From assembly GCA_958298945.1 (NCBI GenBank), contig OY282608.1, positions 64,580,951 through 64,644,950 on the forward strand: a DNA stretch of 64,000 bases, given 5' to 3'. The position numbers and the translations under genes are program-made. Source of the DNA: Atherix ibis (taxonomy: Eukaryota; Arthropoda; Insecta; Diptera; Athericidae). The notes beneath the pieces were generated by a model. It was not told where the DNA came from. It ran no database searches and saw nothing but the letters and a program-made list of their open reading frames with translations. Within the stretch, counting starts at the first letter, position 1; every line of letters starts with the position of its first letter. This document shows positions 1 through 11,074 of the stretch, piece by piece.

Positions 1-1266
1 TTGGTTTGTTGGTATGTTCGTTTGTCGGTTTGTTGGTTTTTTGGTTTGTCGGTTTGTTTGTTTGTTTGTTTGTTGGTGTGTTGGTTTGTTGGTTTGTTGG
101 TTTGTTCGTTTGTTGGCTTGTTGGCTGGTTGGTTTGTTGGTTTGTTGGTTTGTTGGTGTGTTGGCTTGTTGGTTTGTTGGTTTGTTGGTTTGTTGGCTTG
201 TTGGCTTGTTGGTTTGTTGGTTTGTTTGCTTGTTGGTTTGTTGGTTTGTTGGCTTGTTGGCTTGTTGGCTTATTGTTTTGTTGGTTTGTTGGTTTGTTGG
301 CTTGTTGGTTTGTTGGTTTGTTGGTTTGTTAGTTTGTTGGCGTGTTGGTTACTTGGTTTCTTGGTTTGTTGGTTTGTTGGCTTGTTGGCTTGTTGGTTTG
401 GTGGTTTGTTGGCTTGTTGCCTTGTTGGCTTGTTGGTTTGTTGGTTTGTTGGTTTGTTGGCTTGTTGGCTTGTTGCTTTGTTGGTTTGTTGGTTTGTTGG
501 CTTATTGGCTTGTTGGTTTGTTAGTTTGTTGGCTTTTTGGTTACTTGGTTTGTTGGTTTGTTGGTTTGTTGGTTTGTTGGCTTGTTGGTTTGTTGGTTTG
601 TTGGCTTGTTGGCTTGTTGGTTTGTTGATTTGTTGGCTTGTTGGTAACTTAGTTTGTTGGTTTGTTGGTTTGTTGGTTTGTTGGTTTGTTGGCTTGTTGG
701 CTTCTTGGTTTGTTGGTTAGTTCGTTTGTTGGTTTGTTAGTTTGTTGGCTTGTTGGTTTGTTGGCTTGTTGGTTTGTTGGTATGTTGGTTTATTTGTTTG
801 TTGGTTTGTTGGCTTGTTAGTTTGTTGGTTTGTTGGCTTGTTGGTTTGTTGTTTTGTTGATTTGTTGGCTTGTTGGTTCGTTGGCTTGTTGGTTTGTTGG
901 TTTGTTGGTTTGTTGGTTTGTTGGCTTGTTGGTTACTTAGTTTGTTGGTTTGTTGGTTTGTTGGTTTGTTGGCTTATTGGCTTGTTGGCTTGTTGGCTTG
1001 TTGATTTGTTGGTTTGTTGGTTTTTTGGTTTTTCGGTTTGTTGGCTTGTTGGTTTGTTGGTTTGTTGGTTTGTTGGCTTGTTGGCTTGTTGGTTTGTTGG
1101 TTTGTTGGCTTGTTGGTTTGTTGGTTTGTTGGCTTGTTGGCTTGTTGCTTTGTTGGTTTGTAGGTTTGTTGGCTTGTTGGCTTGTTGTTTTGTTAGTTTG
1201 TTGGCTTTTTGGTTACTTGGTTTGTTGGTTTGTTGGTTTGTTGGTTTGTTGGCTTGTTGGTTTGTT
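1..1266 (+). repeat. Block A, copy 1 (partner 2664-3929)
   Basis: Rare variants here recur in the same order exactly 2,663 bp downstream. Anchors are GGTATGTTCG at 11 and 2674, the run of four TTTG units near 58 and 2721, TTGGCGTGTTGGTTAC near 338 and 3001, and GGTAACTTAG at 643 and 3306. The copies part at 1267, where this one continues TTTGTTGG and the other TTTGTTAGC. The left end lies outside the window. The offset is one base short of 333 units, so the copies sit in different 8-bp registers relative to the window. Confidence 0.9.
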
Positions 1267-1523
1267 GGTTTGTTGGCTTGTTGGCTTGTTGGTTTGTTGA
1301 TTTGTTGGCTTGTTGGTAACTTAGTTTGTTGGTTTGTTGGTTTGTTGGTTTGTTGGTTTGTTGGCTTGTTGGCTTCTTGGTTTGTTGGTTAGTTCGTTTG
1401 TTGGTTTGTTAGTTTGTTGGCTTGTTGGTTTGTTGGCTTGTTGGTTTGTTGGTATGTTGGTTTATTTGTTTGTTGGTTTGTTGGCTTGTTAGTTTGTTGG
1501 TTTGTTGGCTTGTTGGTTTGTTG
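472..1523 (+). repeat. Nested 672-bp duplication inside block A
   Basis: The stretch 472-851 matches 1144-1523 at an offset of 672 bp, exactly 84 units. Shared anchors are TTACTTGG at 541 and 1213, GGTAACTTAG at 643 and 1315, GGTTAGTTCG at about 714 and 1386, and the GGTATGTTGG-to-TTTATTTG stretch near 780 and 1452. The left part is less alike, with several substitutions around 480-520 against 1150-1190. The copies part near 852 and 1524. This is an older layer than the 2,663-bp duplication that later copied most of it. Confidence 0.82.
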
Positions 1524-1640
1524 GCTTGTTGGCTTATTGTTTTGTTGGTTTGTTGGTTTGTTGGCTTGTTGGTTTGTTGGTTTGTTGTTTTGTTAGTTTG
1601 TTGGCTTTTTGGTTACTTGGTTTGTTGGTTTGTTGGTTTG

Positions 1641-1836
1641 TTGGTTTGTTGGCTTGTTGGCTTGTTGGCTTATTGTTTTGTTGGTTTGTTGGTTTGTTGG
1701 CTTGTTGGTTTGTTGGTTTGTTGGTTTGTTAGTTTGTTGGCGTGTTGGTTACTTGGTTTCTTGGTTTGTTGGTTTGTTGGCTTGTTGGCTTGTTGGTTTG
1801 GTGGTTTGTTGGCTTGTTGCCTTGTTGGCTTGTTAA
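1641..1836 (+). repeat. Third-layer copy of 241-436 (offset 1,400 bp)
   Basis: GGCTTATTGTTTTG at 267 and 1667, TTGGCGTGTTGGTTAC near 338 and 1738, TTGGTTTGGTGG near 395 and 1795, and TTGCCTTG near 417 and 1817 are shared at a constant offset of 1,400 bp, exactly 175 units. The match ends at 1836, where this copy goes into TTAATTTG. Bases 1524-1640 are ordinary units with a GGCTTTTTGGTTACTTGG marker near 1602. Confidence 0.8.
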
Positions 1837-2663
1837 TTTGTTGATTTGTTGGTTTGTTTGTTTGTTGCGTTTGTTGGTTTGTTGGTTACTTGGTTTGCTG
1901 GTTTGTTGGTTAATTGGTTTGTGGTTTGTTGGCTTGTTGGTTTGTTGGTTTTTTGGTTTCTGGTTTGTTGGTTTGTTGGTTTGCTGGTTAGTTGGCTTGT
2001 TGGTTTGTTGGTTTGTTGGTTTCTTGGTTTGTAGGTTTGTTGGTTTGTTGGTTTGTTGGTTTGTTGGTTTGTTGGTTTGTTGGCTTGTTGGTGTTTTGGT
2101 TTGTTGGTTTTTTGTTTTGTTGGTTTGTTGGTTTGTTGGTTTGTTGGTTTGTTCGTTTGTTGGTTTGTTGGTTTTTTGGTTTGTCGGTTTGTTGGTTTAT
2201 TTGTTTGTTGGTTTGTTGGTTTGTTGGTTTGTCGGTTTGTTCGTTTGTTGGCTTGTTGGCTTGTTGGTTTGTTGGTTTGTTGGTTTGTTGGTTTGTTGGC
2301 TTGTTGGTTTGTTGGTCTGTAGGCTTGTTGGTTACTTGGTTTTTATGTTTGTTGGTTTGTTGGTTTGTTGGTTTGTTGGTTTGTTGGTTTGTTGGTGTGT
2401 TCGTTTGTTGGCTTGTTGGCTTGTTGGTTTGTTGGTTTGTTGGTTTGTTGGTTTGTTGGCTTGTTGGTTTGTTGGTTTGTGGGCTTGTTGGTTACTTGGT
2501 TTGTTGGTTTGTTGGCTTGTTGGTTTGCTGGTTTGTTGGTTTGTTGGTTTGTTGGTTTCTTGGTTTGTAGGTTTGTTGGTTTGTTGGTTTGTTGGTTTAT
2601 TGGTTTGTTGGCTTGTTGGTGTTTTGGTTTGTTGGTTTTTTGGTTTGTTGGTTTGTTGGTTTG
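1837..2663 (+). repeat. Irregular satellite between the block A copies
   Basis: This stretch holds more register-breaking units than its surroundings: a TTGCGTTTG near 1864, a TTAATTGG near 1911, a shortened TTGTGG near 1919 and several TTTC and TTTT units. It has its own internal echo: the string with TTTCTTGG, TTTGTAGG and TTGGTGTTTTGG near 2018-2100 recurs near 2555-2630. TTCGTTTG units and two GGTTACTTGG markers near 2330 and 2491 are present. There is no gene. Confidence 0.75.
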
Positions 2664-3929
2664 TTGGTTTGTTGGTATGTTCGTTTGTCGGTTTGTTGGT
2701 TTTTTGGTTTGTCGGTTTGTTTGTTTGTTTGTTTGTTGGTGTGTTGGTTTGTTGGTTTGTTGGTTTGTTCGTTTGTTGGCTTGTTGGCTGGTTGGTTTGT
2801 TGGTTTGTTGGTTTGTTGGTGTGTTGGCTTGTTGGTTTGTTGGTTTGTTGGTTTGTTGGCTTGTTGGCTTGTTGGTTTGTTGGTTTGTTTGCTTGTTGGT
2901 TTGTTGGTTTGTTGGCTTGTTGGCTTGTTGGCTTATTGTTTTGTTGGTTTGTTGGTTTGTTGGCTTGTTGGTTTGTTGGTTTGTTGGTTTGTTAGTTTGT
3001 TGGCGTGTTGGTTACTTGGTTTCTTGGTTTGTTGGTTTGTTGGCTTGTTGGCTTGTTGGTTTGGTGGTTTGTTGGCTTGTTGCCTTGTTGGCTTGTTGGT
3101 TTGTTGGTTTGTTGGTTTGTTGGCTTGTTGGCTTGTTGCTTTGTTGGTTTGTTGGTTTGTTGGCTTATTGGCTTGTTGGTTTGTTAGTTTGTTGGCTTTT
3201 TGGTTACTTGGTTTGTTGGTTTGTTGGTTTGTTGGTTTGTTGGCTTGTTGGTTTGTTGGTTTGTTGGCTTGTTGGCTTGTTGGTTTGTTGATTTGTTGGC
3301 TTGTTGGTAACTTAGTTTGTTGGTTTGTTGGTTTGTTGGTTTGTTGGTTTGTTGGCTTGTTGGCTTCTTGGTTTGTTGGTTAGTTCGTTTGTTGGTTTGT
3401 TAGTTTGTTGGCTTGTTGGTTTGTTGGCTTGTTGGTTTGTTGGTATGTTGGTTTATTTGTTTGTTGGTTTGTTGGCTTGTTAGTTTGTTGGTTTGTTGGC
3501 TTGTTGGTTTGTTGTTTTGTTGATTTGTTGGCTTGTTGGTTCGTTGGCTTGTTGGTTTGTTGGTTTGTTGGTTTGTTGGTTTGTTGGCTTGTTGGTTACT
3601 TAGTTTGTTGGTTTGTTGGTTTGTTGGTTTGTTGGCTTATTGGCTTGTTGGCTTGTTGGCTTGTTGATTTGTTGGTTTGTTGGTTTTTTGGTTTTTCGGT
3701 TTGTTGGCTTGTTGGTTTGTTGGTTTGTTGGTTTGTTGGCTTGTTGGCTTGTTGGTTTGTTGGTTTGTTGGCTTGTTGGTTTGTTGGTTTGTTGGCTTGT
3801 TGGCTTGTTGCTTTGTTGGTTTGTAGGTTTGTTGGCTTGTTGGCTTGTTGTTTTGTTAGTTTGTTGGCTTTTTGGTTACTTGGTTTGTTGGTTTGTTGGT
3901 TTGTTGGTTTGTTGGCTTGTTGGTTTGTT
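2664..3929 (+). repeat. Block A, copy 2 (partner 1-1266)
   Basis: Matches 1-1266 at a constant offset of 2,663 bp, including the nested GGTAACTTAG, the TTGGTTTGGTGG near 3058, and the GGCTTTTTGGTTACTTGG markers near 3194 and 3866. I noticed no internal length change. It ends at about 3930, where TTAGCTTG appears in place of TTGGTTTG. Confidence 0.9.
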
Positions 3930-4388
3930 AGCTTGTTGGTTTGTTGGTTTGTTGGTTTGTTCGCTTGTTGGTTTGTTGGTTTGTTGGCTTGTTGGTTTGT
4001 TGGTTTGTTGGTTTGTTGGTTTGTTGGTTTGTTGGCTTGTTGGTTTGTTGGTTTGTTGGCTTGTTGGTTTGTTGGTTTGTTGGTTTGTTGGCTTGTTGGC
4101 TTGTTGGTTTGTTGGTTTGTTGGCTTGTTGGTTTGTTGGTTTGTTGGCTTGTTGGCTTGCTGCTTTGTTGTTAGTTGGTTTGTTCGCTTGTTGGCTTTTT
4201 GGTTTGTTAGTTTGTTGGCTTTTTGGTTACTTGGTTTGTTGGTTTGTTGGTTTGTTGCCATGTTGGTTTGTTGGCTTGTTGGTTTGTTGGTTTGTTGGTT
4301 TGTTGGCTTGTTGGCTTGTTGGTTTGTTGGTTTGTTGGTTTGTTGGTTTGTTGGTTTGTTGGTTTGTTGGTTTTTTGGTTTGTTGGTT
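3930..4388 (+). repeat. Satellite linker between blocks A and B
   Basis: Ordinary TTGGTTTG and TTGGCTTG units. Odd spots are a TTGCTGCTTTGTTG-TTAG slip near 4157-4173, two GGCTTTTTGG strings near 4193 and 4213 of which only the second goes on to TTACTTGG, and a TTGCCATG near 4256. I found no close partner for the stretch as a whole and no gene. Confidence 0.7.
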
Positions 4389-6866
4389 TGTTGGTTTGTA
4401 AGCTTGTTGGTTTGTTGGTTTGTTGGCTTGTTGGCTTGTTGGTTTGTTGGTTTGTTGGCTTGTTGGCTTGTTGGTTACTTAGTTTGTTGGTTTGTTGGTT
4501 TGTTGGCTTATTGGCTTGTTGGCTTGTTGGTTAGTTCGTTTGTTGGTTTGTTAGTTTGTTCGTTTGTTGGCTTGTTGGCTTGTTGGTTTGTTGGTTTTTT
4601 GGTTTGTTGGTTTATTTGTTTGTTGGTTTGTTGGCTTGTTGGTTTGTTGGTTTGTTGGTTTGTTGGTTTGTTGGTTTGTTTGTTTGTTGGCTTGTTAGTT
4701 TGTTGGTTTGTTGGTTTGTTGGTTTGTTGGCTTGTTGGCTTCTTGGTTTGTTGGTTTGTTGGTTACTTGGTTTGTTGGTTTGTTGGTTTGTTGGCTTGTT
4801 GGTTTGTTGGCATGTTGGTTTGTTGGTTTGTTGGTATGTTGGCTTGTTGGTTTGTTGGTTTGTTGGCTTGTTGGCTTGTTGGTTTGTTGGTTTGTTGGTT
4901 TGTTGGTTTGTTGGTTTGTTGGTTTGTTGGTTTATTTGTTTGTTGGTTTGTAGGTTTGTTGGTTTGTTGGTTTGTTGGTTTGTTGGTTTGTTGGTTTGTT
5001 GGTTTGTTGGTTTGTTTGTTTGTTGGTTTGTTGGTTAATTGGTTTGTTGGTTTGTTGGTTTGTTGGTTTGTTGGTTTGTTGGTTTGTTGGTTTGTTGGTT
5101 TGTTGGTTTGTTGGTTTGTTGGTTTGTTGGTTTATTTGTTTGTTGGTTTGTTGGTTTGTTGGTTTGTTGGTTTCTTGGTTTATTTGTTTGTTGGTTTGTT
5201 GGCTTGTTGGTTTGTTGGTTTGTTGGTCTGTTGGCTTGTTGGTTTGTTGGTTTGTTGGCTTGTTGGCTTGTTGGTTTATTGGCTTGTTGGTTTGTTAGTT
5301 TGTAGGTTTGTTTGCTTGTTGGTTTGTTGGTTTGTTGGCTTGTTGGTTACTTAGTTTGTTGGTTTGTTGGTTTGTTGGTTTGTTGGGTTGTTGGATTGTT
5401 GGTTTGTTGGTTAGTTCGTTTGTTGGTTTGTTAGTTTGTTGGTTTGTTGGCTTGTTGGCTTGTTGGTTTGTTGGTTTGTTGGTTTATTTGTTTGTTGGTT
5501 TGTTGGCTTGTTGGTTTGTTGTTTTGTTGGCTTGTTGGTTTGTTGGTTTGTTGGCTTGTTGGCTTGTTGGCTTGTTGGCTTGTTGCTTTGTTGGTTTTTT
5601 GGTTTGTTGGCTTGTTGGCTTGTTGGTTTGTTAGTTTGTTGGCTTTTTGGTTACTTGGTTTGTTGGTTTGTTGGTTTGTTGGCTTGTTGGTTTGTTGGCT
5701 TGTTGGTTTGTTTGTTTGTTGGTTTGTTGTCTTGTTGGTTTGTTGATTTGTTGGTTTGTTGGTTTGTTGCTTTTTTGCTTTGTTGGTTTGTTGGTTTGTT
5801 GGCTTGTTGGTTTGTTGGTTTGTTGGCTTGTTGGCTTGTTCGTTTGTTGGTTTGTTGGCTTGTTTGTTACTTAGTTTGTTGGTTTGTTGGCTTGTTGGTT
5901 TGTTGGTTTGTTGGCTTGTTGGCTTGTTGGTTTGTTGGTTTGTTGGCTTGTTGGCTTGTTGGTTTGTTGGCTTGTCGGTTTCTTGGTTTGTTGGCTTGTT
6001 GGTTTGTTTGTTTGTTGGTTTGTTGGTTTGTTGGCTTGTTGGCTTGTTGGTTTGTTGGTTTGTTGGCTTGTTGGTTTGTTGGTTTGTTGGCTTGTTGGCT
6101 TGTTGCTTTGTTCGTTTGATGGTTTGTTGGTTTGTTAGTTTTTTGGTTTGTTGGTTTTTTGGTTTGTTGCTTTGTTGGTTTGTTGGTTTGTTGGCTTGTT
6201 GGCTTGTTGGTTTGTTGGCTTGTTGGTTTGTTAGTTTGTTGGCTTTTTGGTTACTTGGTTTGTTGGTTTGTTGGCTTGTTGGCTTGTTGGTTTGTTGCTT
6301 TGTTCGTTTGATGGTTTGTTGGTTTGTTGGTTACTTGGTTTGTTGGCTTGTTGGTTTGTTGGTTTGTTGGCTTGTTGGCTTGTTGGTTTGTTGGTTTGTT
6401 GGCTTGTTGGTTTGTTGGCTTGTTAGCTTGTTGGTTTGTTGGTTTGTTGGCTTGTTGGCTTGTTGTTTTGTTGGTTTGTTGGTTTGTTGGTTTATTTGTT
6501 TGTTGGTTTGTTGGCTCGTTGGTTTGTTGGTTTGTTGGCTTGTTGGCTTGTTGGCTTGTTGGTTTGTTGGTTTGTTGGTTTGTTGGTTTGTTGGTTTGTT
6601 GGTTTGTTGGTTTGTTGGTTTGTTGGTTTGTTGGCTTGTTGGTTTGTTGGTTTGTTGGCTTGTTGGCTTGTTGGTTTGTTGGTTTGTTGGTTTGTTGGTT
6701 TGTTGGCTTGTTGGTTTGTTGGCTTGTTGGTTTGTTGGTTTGTTGGTTTGTTGGCTTGTTGGCTTGTTGGCTTGTTGGTTTGTTGGTTTGTTGGCTTGTT
6801 GGTTTGTTGGTTTGTTGGCTTGTTGGCTAGTTGCTTTGTTCGTTTGATGGTTTGTTGGTTTGTTGG
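4389..6866 (+). repeat. Block B, copy 1 (2.5 kb tandem duplication)
   Basis: Almost identical to 6917-9394. The offset is 2,528 bp at the left (TTTGTAAGC at 4395 and 6923), drops to 2,520 near 4780 through loss of one 8-bp unit in copy 2, and returns to 2,528 near 6550-9075 through gain of one unit. Shared rare strings include TTCGTTTGATGG at about 6110, 6300 and 6838 and their partners. Differences noticed are single units such as TTGACGG at 7372 against TTGTTGG at 4852, and TTTG at 6009 against TTGG at 8529. The inner ends of the copies lie about 50 bp apart, so this is a true tandem duplication. Confidence 0.92.
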
Positions 6867-6916
6867 TTTGTTGGTTTGTTGGTTTGTTGGCTTGTTGGCT
6901 TGTTGGCTTGTTGGTT

Positions 6917-9394
6917 TGTTGGTTTGTAAGCTTGTTGGTTTGTTGGTTTGTTGGCTTGTTGGCTTGTTGGTTTGTTGGTTTGTTGGCTTGTTGGCTTGTT
7001 GGTTACTTAGTTTGTTGGTTTGTTGGTTTGTTGGCTTATTGGCTTGTTGGCTTGTTGGTTAGTTCGTTTGTTGGTTTGTTAGTTTGTTCGTTTGTTGGCT
7101 TGTTGGCTTGTTGGTTTGTTGGTTTTTTGGTTTGTTGGTTTATTTGTTTGTTGGTTTGTTGGCTTGTTGGTTTGTTGGTTTGTTGGTTTGTTGGTTTGTT
7201 GGTTTGTTTGTTTGTTGGCTTGTTAGTTTGTTGGTTTGTTGGTTTGTTGGTTTGTTGGCTTGTTGGCTTCTTGGTTTGTTGGTTTGTTGGTTACTTGGTT
7301 TGTTGGTTTGTTGGCTTGTTGGTTTGTTGGCATGTTGGTTTGTTGGTTTGTTGGTATGTTGGCTTGTTGGTTTGACGGTTTGTTGGCTTGTTGGCTTGTT
7401 GGTTTGTTGGTTTGTTGGTTTGTTGGTTTGTTGGTTTGTTGGTTTGTTGGTTTATTTGTTTGTTGGTTTGTAGGTTTGTTGGTTTGTTGGTTTGTTGGTT
7501 TGTTGGTTTGTTGGTTTGTTGGTTTGTTGGTTTGTTTGTTTGTTGGTTTGTTGGTTAATTGGTTTGTTGGTTTGTTGGTTTGTTGGTTTGTTGGTTTGTT
7601 GGTTTGTTGGTTTGTTGGTTTGTTGGTTTGTTGGTTTGTTGGTTTGTTGGTTTATTTGTTTGTTGGTTTGTTGGTTTGTTGGTTTGTTGGTTTCTTGGTT
7701 TATTTGTTTGTTGGTTTGTTGGCTTGTTGGTTTGTTGGTTTGTTGGTCTGTTGGCTTGTTGGTTTGTTGGTTTGTTGGCTTGTTGGCTTGTTGGTTTATT
7801 GGCTTGTTGGTTTGTTAGTTTGTAGGTTTGTTTGCTTGTTGGTTTGTTGGTTTGTTGGCTTGTTGGTTACTTAGTTTGTTGGTTTGTTGGTTTGTTGGTT
7901 TGTTGGGTTGTTGGATTGTTGGTTTGTTGGTTAGTTCGTTTGTTGGTTTGTTAGTTTGTTGGTTTGTTGGCTTGTTGGCTTGTTGGTTTGTTGGTTTGTT
8001 GGTTTATTTGTTTGTTGGTTTGTTGGCTTGTTGGTTTGTTGTTTTGTTGGCTTGTTGGTTTGTTGGTTTGTTGGCTTGTTGGCTTGTTGGCTTGTTGGCT
8101 TGTTGCTTTGTTGGTTTTTTGGTTTGTTGGCTTGTTGGCTTGTTGGTTTGTTAGTTTGTTGGCTTTTTGGTTACTTGGTTTGTTGGTTTGTTGGTTTGTT
8201 GGCTTGTTGGTTTGTTGGCTTGTTGGTTTGTTTGTTTGTTGGTTTGTTGTCTTGTTGGTTTGTTGATTTGTTGGTTTGTTGGTTTGTTGCTTTTTTGCTT
8301 TGTTGGTTTGTTGGTTTGTTGGCTTGTTGGTTTGTTGGTTTGTTGGCTTGTTGGCTTGTTCGTTTGTTGGTTTGTTGGCTTGTTTGTTACTTAGTTTGTT
8401 GGTTTGTTGGCTTGTTGGTTTGTTGGTTTGTTGGCTTGTTGGCTTGTTGGTTTGTTGGTTTGTTGGCTTGTTGGCTTGTTGGTTTGTTGGCTTGTCGGTT
8501 TCTTGGTTTGTTGGCTTGTTGGTTTGTTGGTTTGTTGGTTTGTTGGTTTGTTGGCTTGTTGGCTTGTTGGTTTGTTGGTTTGTTGGCTTGTTGGTTTGTT
8601 GGTTTGTTGGCTTGTTGGCTTGTTGCTTTGTTCGTTTGATGGTTTGTTGGTTTGTTAGTTTTTTGGTTTGTTGGTTTTTTGGTTTGTTGCTTTGTTGGTT
8701 TGTTGGTTTGTTGGCTTGTTGGCTTGTTGGTTTGTTGGCTTGTTGGTTTGTTAGTTTGTTGGCTTTTTGGTTACTTGGTTTGTTGGTTTGTTGGCTTGTT
8801 GGCTTGTTGGTTTGTTGCTTTGTTCGTTTGATGGTTTGTTGGTTTGTTGGTTACTTGGTTTGTTGGCTTGTTGGTTTGTTGGTTTGTTGGCTTGTTGGCT
8901 TGTTGGTTTGTTGGTTTGTTGGCTTGTTGGTTTGTTGGCTTGTTAGCTTGTTGGTTTGTTGGTTTGTTGGCTTGTTGGCTTGTTGTTTTGTTGGTTTGTT
9001 GGTTTGTTGGTTTATTTGTTTGTTGGTTTGTTGGCTCGTTGGTTTGTTGGTTTGTTGGCTTGTTGGCTTGTTGGCTTGTTGGCTTGTTGGTTTGTTGGTT
9101 TGTTGGTTTGTTGGTTTGTTGGTTTGTTGGTTTGTTGGTTTGTTGGTTTGTTGGTTTGTTGGCTTGTTGGTTTGTTGGTTTGTTGGCTTGTTGGCTTGTT
9201 GGTTTGTTGGTTTGTTGGTTTGTTGGTTTGTTGGCTTGTTGGTTTGTTGGCTTGTTGGTTTGTTGGTTTGTTGGTTTGTTGGCTTGTTGGCTTGTTGGCT
9301 TGTTGGTTTGTTGGTTTGTTGGCTTGTTGGTTTGTTGGTTTGTTGGCTTGTTGGCTAGTTGCTTTGTTCGTTTGATGGTTTGTTGGTTTGTTGG
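6917..9394 (+). repeat. Block B, copy 2 (2.5 kb tandem duplication)
   Basis: Second copy of 4389-6866. Identity stays very high across about 310 units, with two one-unit length changes and a handful of substitutions. Similarity stops near 9394, where this copy has TTTTTTGG and TTGGATTTTTGG and copy 1 has plain units. The 50-bp stretch 6867-6916 between the copies is ordinary repeat. Confidence 0.92.
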
Positions 9395-9576
9395 TTTTTT
9401 GGTTTGTTGGATTTTTGGTTTGTTGCTTTGTTGGTTTGTTGGTTTGTTGGCTTGTTGGCTTGTTGGTTTGTTGGCTTATTGATTTGTTAGTTTGTTGCCT
9501 TTTTGGTTACTTGGTTTGTTGGTTTGTTGGCTTGTTGGTTTGTTGCTTTGTTCGTTTGATGGTTTGTTGATTTGTT
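9395..9576 (+). repeat. Satellite linker between blocks B and C
   Basis: Holds a degraded marker, TTGCCTTTTTGGTTAC near 9495, and a GCTTTGTTCGTTTGATGG string near 9543. It resembles the TTCGTTTGATGG neighbourhoods inside block B but is not a clean copy of one of them. There is no gene. Confidence 0.7.
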
Positions 9577-10955
9577 GGTTACTTGGTTTGTTGGTTTGTT
9601 TGTTTGTTGGCTTGTTGGTTTGTTGGCTTGTTGGTTTGTTGGTTTGTTGGTTTGTTGGCTTGTTGGCTTGTTGGTTTGTTGGTTTGTTGGTTTGTTGGTT
9701 TGTTGGTTTGTTGGTTTGTTGGTTTGTTGGTTTGTTGGTTTATTGGTTTGTTGGCTTGTTGGCTTGTTGGTTTGTTGGTTTGTTGGTTTGTTGGTTTGTT
9801 GGTTTGTTGGTTTGTTGGTTTGTTGGTTTTTTGGTTTTTTGGTTTGTTGGTTTATTTGTTTGTTGGTTTGTTGGCTTGTTGGTTTGTTGGTTTGTTGGTT
9901 TGTTGGTTTGTTTGTTTGTTGGCTTGTTTGTTTGTTGGCTTGTTGGTTTGTTGGCTTGTTGGCTTGTTGGTTTGTTGGTTTTTTTTGGTTTGTTGGTTTA
10001 TTTGTTTGTTGGTTTGTTGGTTTGTTGGCTTGTTGGTTTGTTGGTTTGTTGGTTTGTTGGCTTGTTGGCTTGTTGGTTTGTTGGTTTGTTGGTTTGTTGG
10101 TTTGTTGGTTTGTTGGTTTGTTGGTTTGTTGGTTTTTTGGTTTTTTGGTTTGTTGGTTTATTTGTTTGTTGGTTTGTTGGCTTGTTGGTTTGTTGGTTTG
10201 TTGGTTTGTTGGTTTGTTGGCTTGTTTGTTTGTTGGATTGCTGGTTTGTTGGCTTGTTGGCTTGTTGGTTTGTTGGTTTTTTTGGTTTGTTGGTTTATTT
10301 GTTTGTTGGTTTGTTGGCTTGTTGGTTTGTTGGTTTGTTGGTGTGTTGGTTTGTTGGCTTTTTGGTTTGTTGGTTTGCTGGTTTGTTGGCTTGTTGGCTT
10401 GTTGGTTTGTTGGTTTGTTGGCTTGTTGGCTTGTTGGTTTGTTGGTTAGTTCGTTTGTTGGTTTGTTAGTTTTTTGGTTTGTTAGTTTGTTGGCTTGTTG
10501 GCTTGTTCGTTTGTTGGTTTGTTGGCTTGTTGGTTTGTTGGCTTGTTGGTTCGTTGGCTTGTTGGTTTGTTGGTTTGTTGGTTTGTTGGCTTGTTGGTTT
10601 GTTGGTTTGTTGGCTTGTTTGTGTGTTGGCTTTTTGGTTACTTGGTTTGTTGGTTTGTTGGTTTGTTGGCTTGTTGGTTTGTTGGCTCGTTGGTTTGTTG
10701 GTTTGTTGGTTTGTTGCCTTGTTGGCTTGTTGGTTTGTTGGTTTGTTGGTTTGTTGGTTTGTTGGTTTGTTGGTTTGTTGGTTTTTTGGTTTGTTGGTTT
10801 ATTTGTTTGTTGGTTTGTTGGCTTGTGGTTTGTTGGTTTGTTGGTTTGTTGGTTTGTTGGCTTGTTGGTTTGTTGGCTTGTTGGTTTGTTGGCTTGTTGG
10901 TTTGTTAGTTTGTTGGCTTTTTGGATACTTGGTTTGTTGGTTTGTTGGTTTGTTG
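9577..10955 (+). repeat. Block C, copy 1 (partner 11075-12420)
   Basis: Matches 11075-12420 with an offset of 1,498 bp at the left (GGTTACTTGG followed by four TTTG units at 9577 and 11075) and 1,465 bp at the right (GGTTAGTTCG at 10444 and 11909). The 33-bp change shows internal gain or loss. Inside the copy a sub-unit of about 300 bp recurs: double TTTTTTGG followed by TTTATTTG near 9828 and 10131. A shortened TTGTGGTTTG near 10825 breaks the 8-bp register and is shared with copy 2. Confidence 0.87.
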
Positions 10956-11074
10956 GGTTGTTGGCTTGTTGGTTTGTTGGTTTGTTGGCTTGTTGGCTTG
11001 TTGGTTTGTTGGTTTGTTGGCTTTTTGGTTACTTGGTTTGTTGGTTTGTTGGTTTGTTGGCTTGTTGGCTTGTT

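Noticed and set aside
55..75. Forkhead-like TGTTTGT and GU-rich element-like strings at TTTATTTG and TTTGTTTG variants
   Set aside because: They match short degenerate consensus motifs only because the repeat is T/G-rich, with no gene or transcript evidence nearby.
1742..2995. Long + strand open frames (up to about 780 codons, for example 50555-52909) encoding Cys/Trp/Val/Leu/Phe-rich protein
   Set aside because: They are the repeat read in frame. The same octapeptide appears in all three frames, the frames overlap one another, they start only where a variant unit makes ATG and end only at variant TAG, TAA or TGA. There is no domain, codon structure or upstream signal.
4157..4175. Possible insertion site or target-site duplication at a register slip (TTGCTGC to TTAG)
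   Set aside because: There is no foreign sequence, inverted repeat or poly-A next to it. It is a local unit slip like several others.
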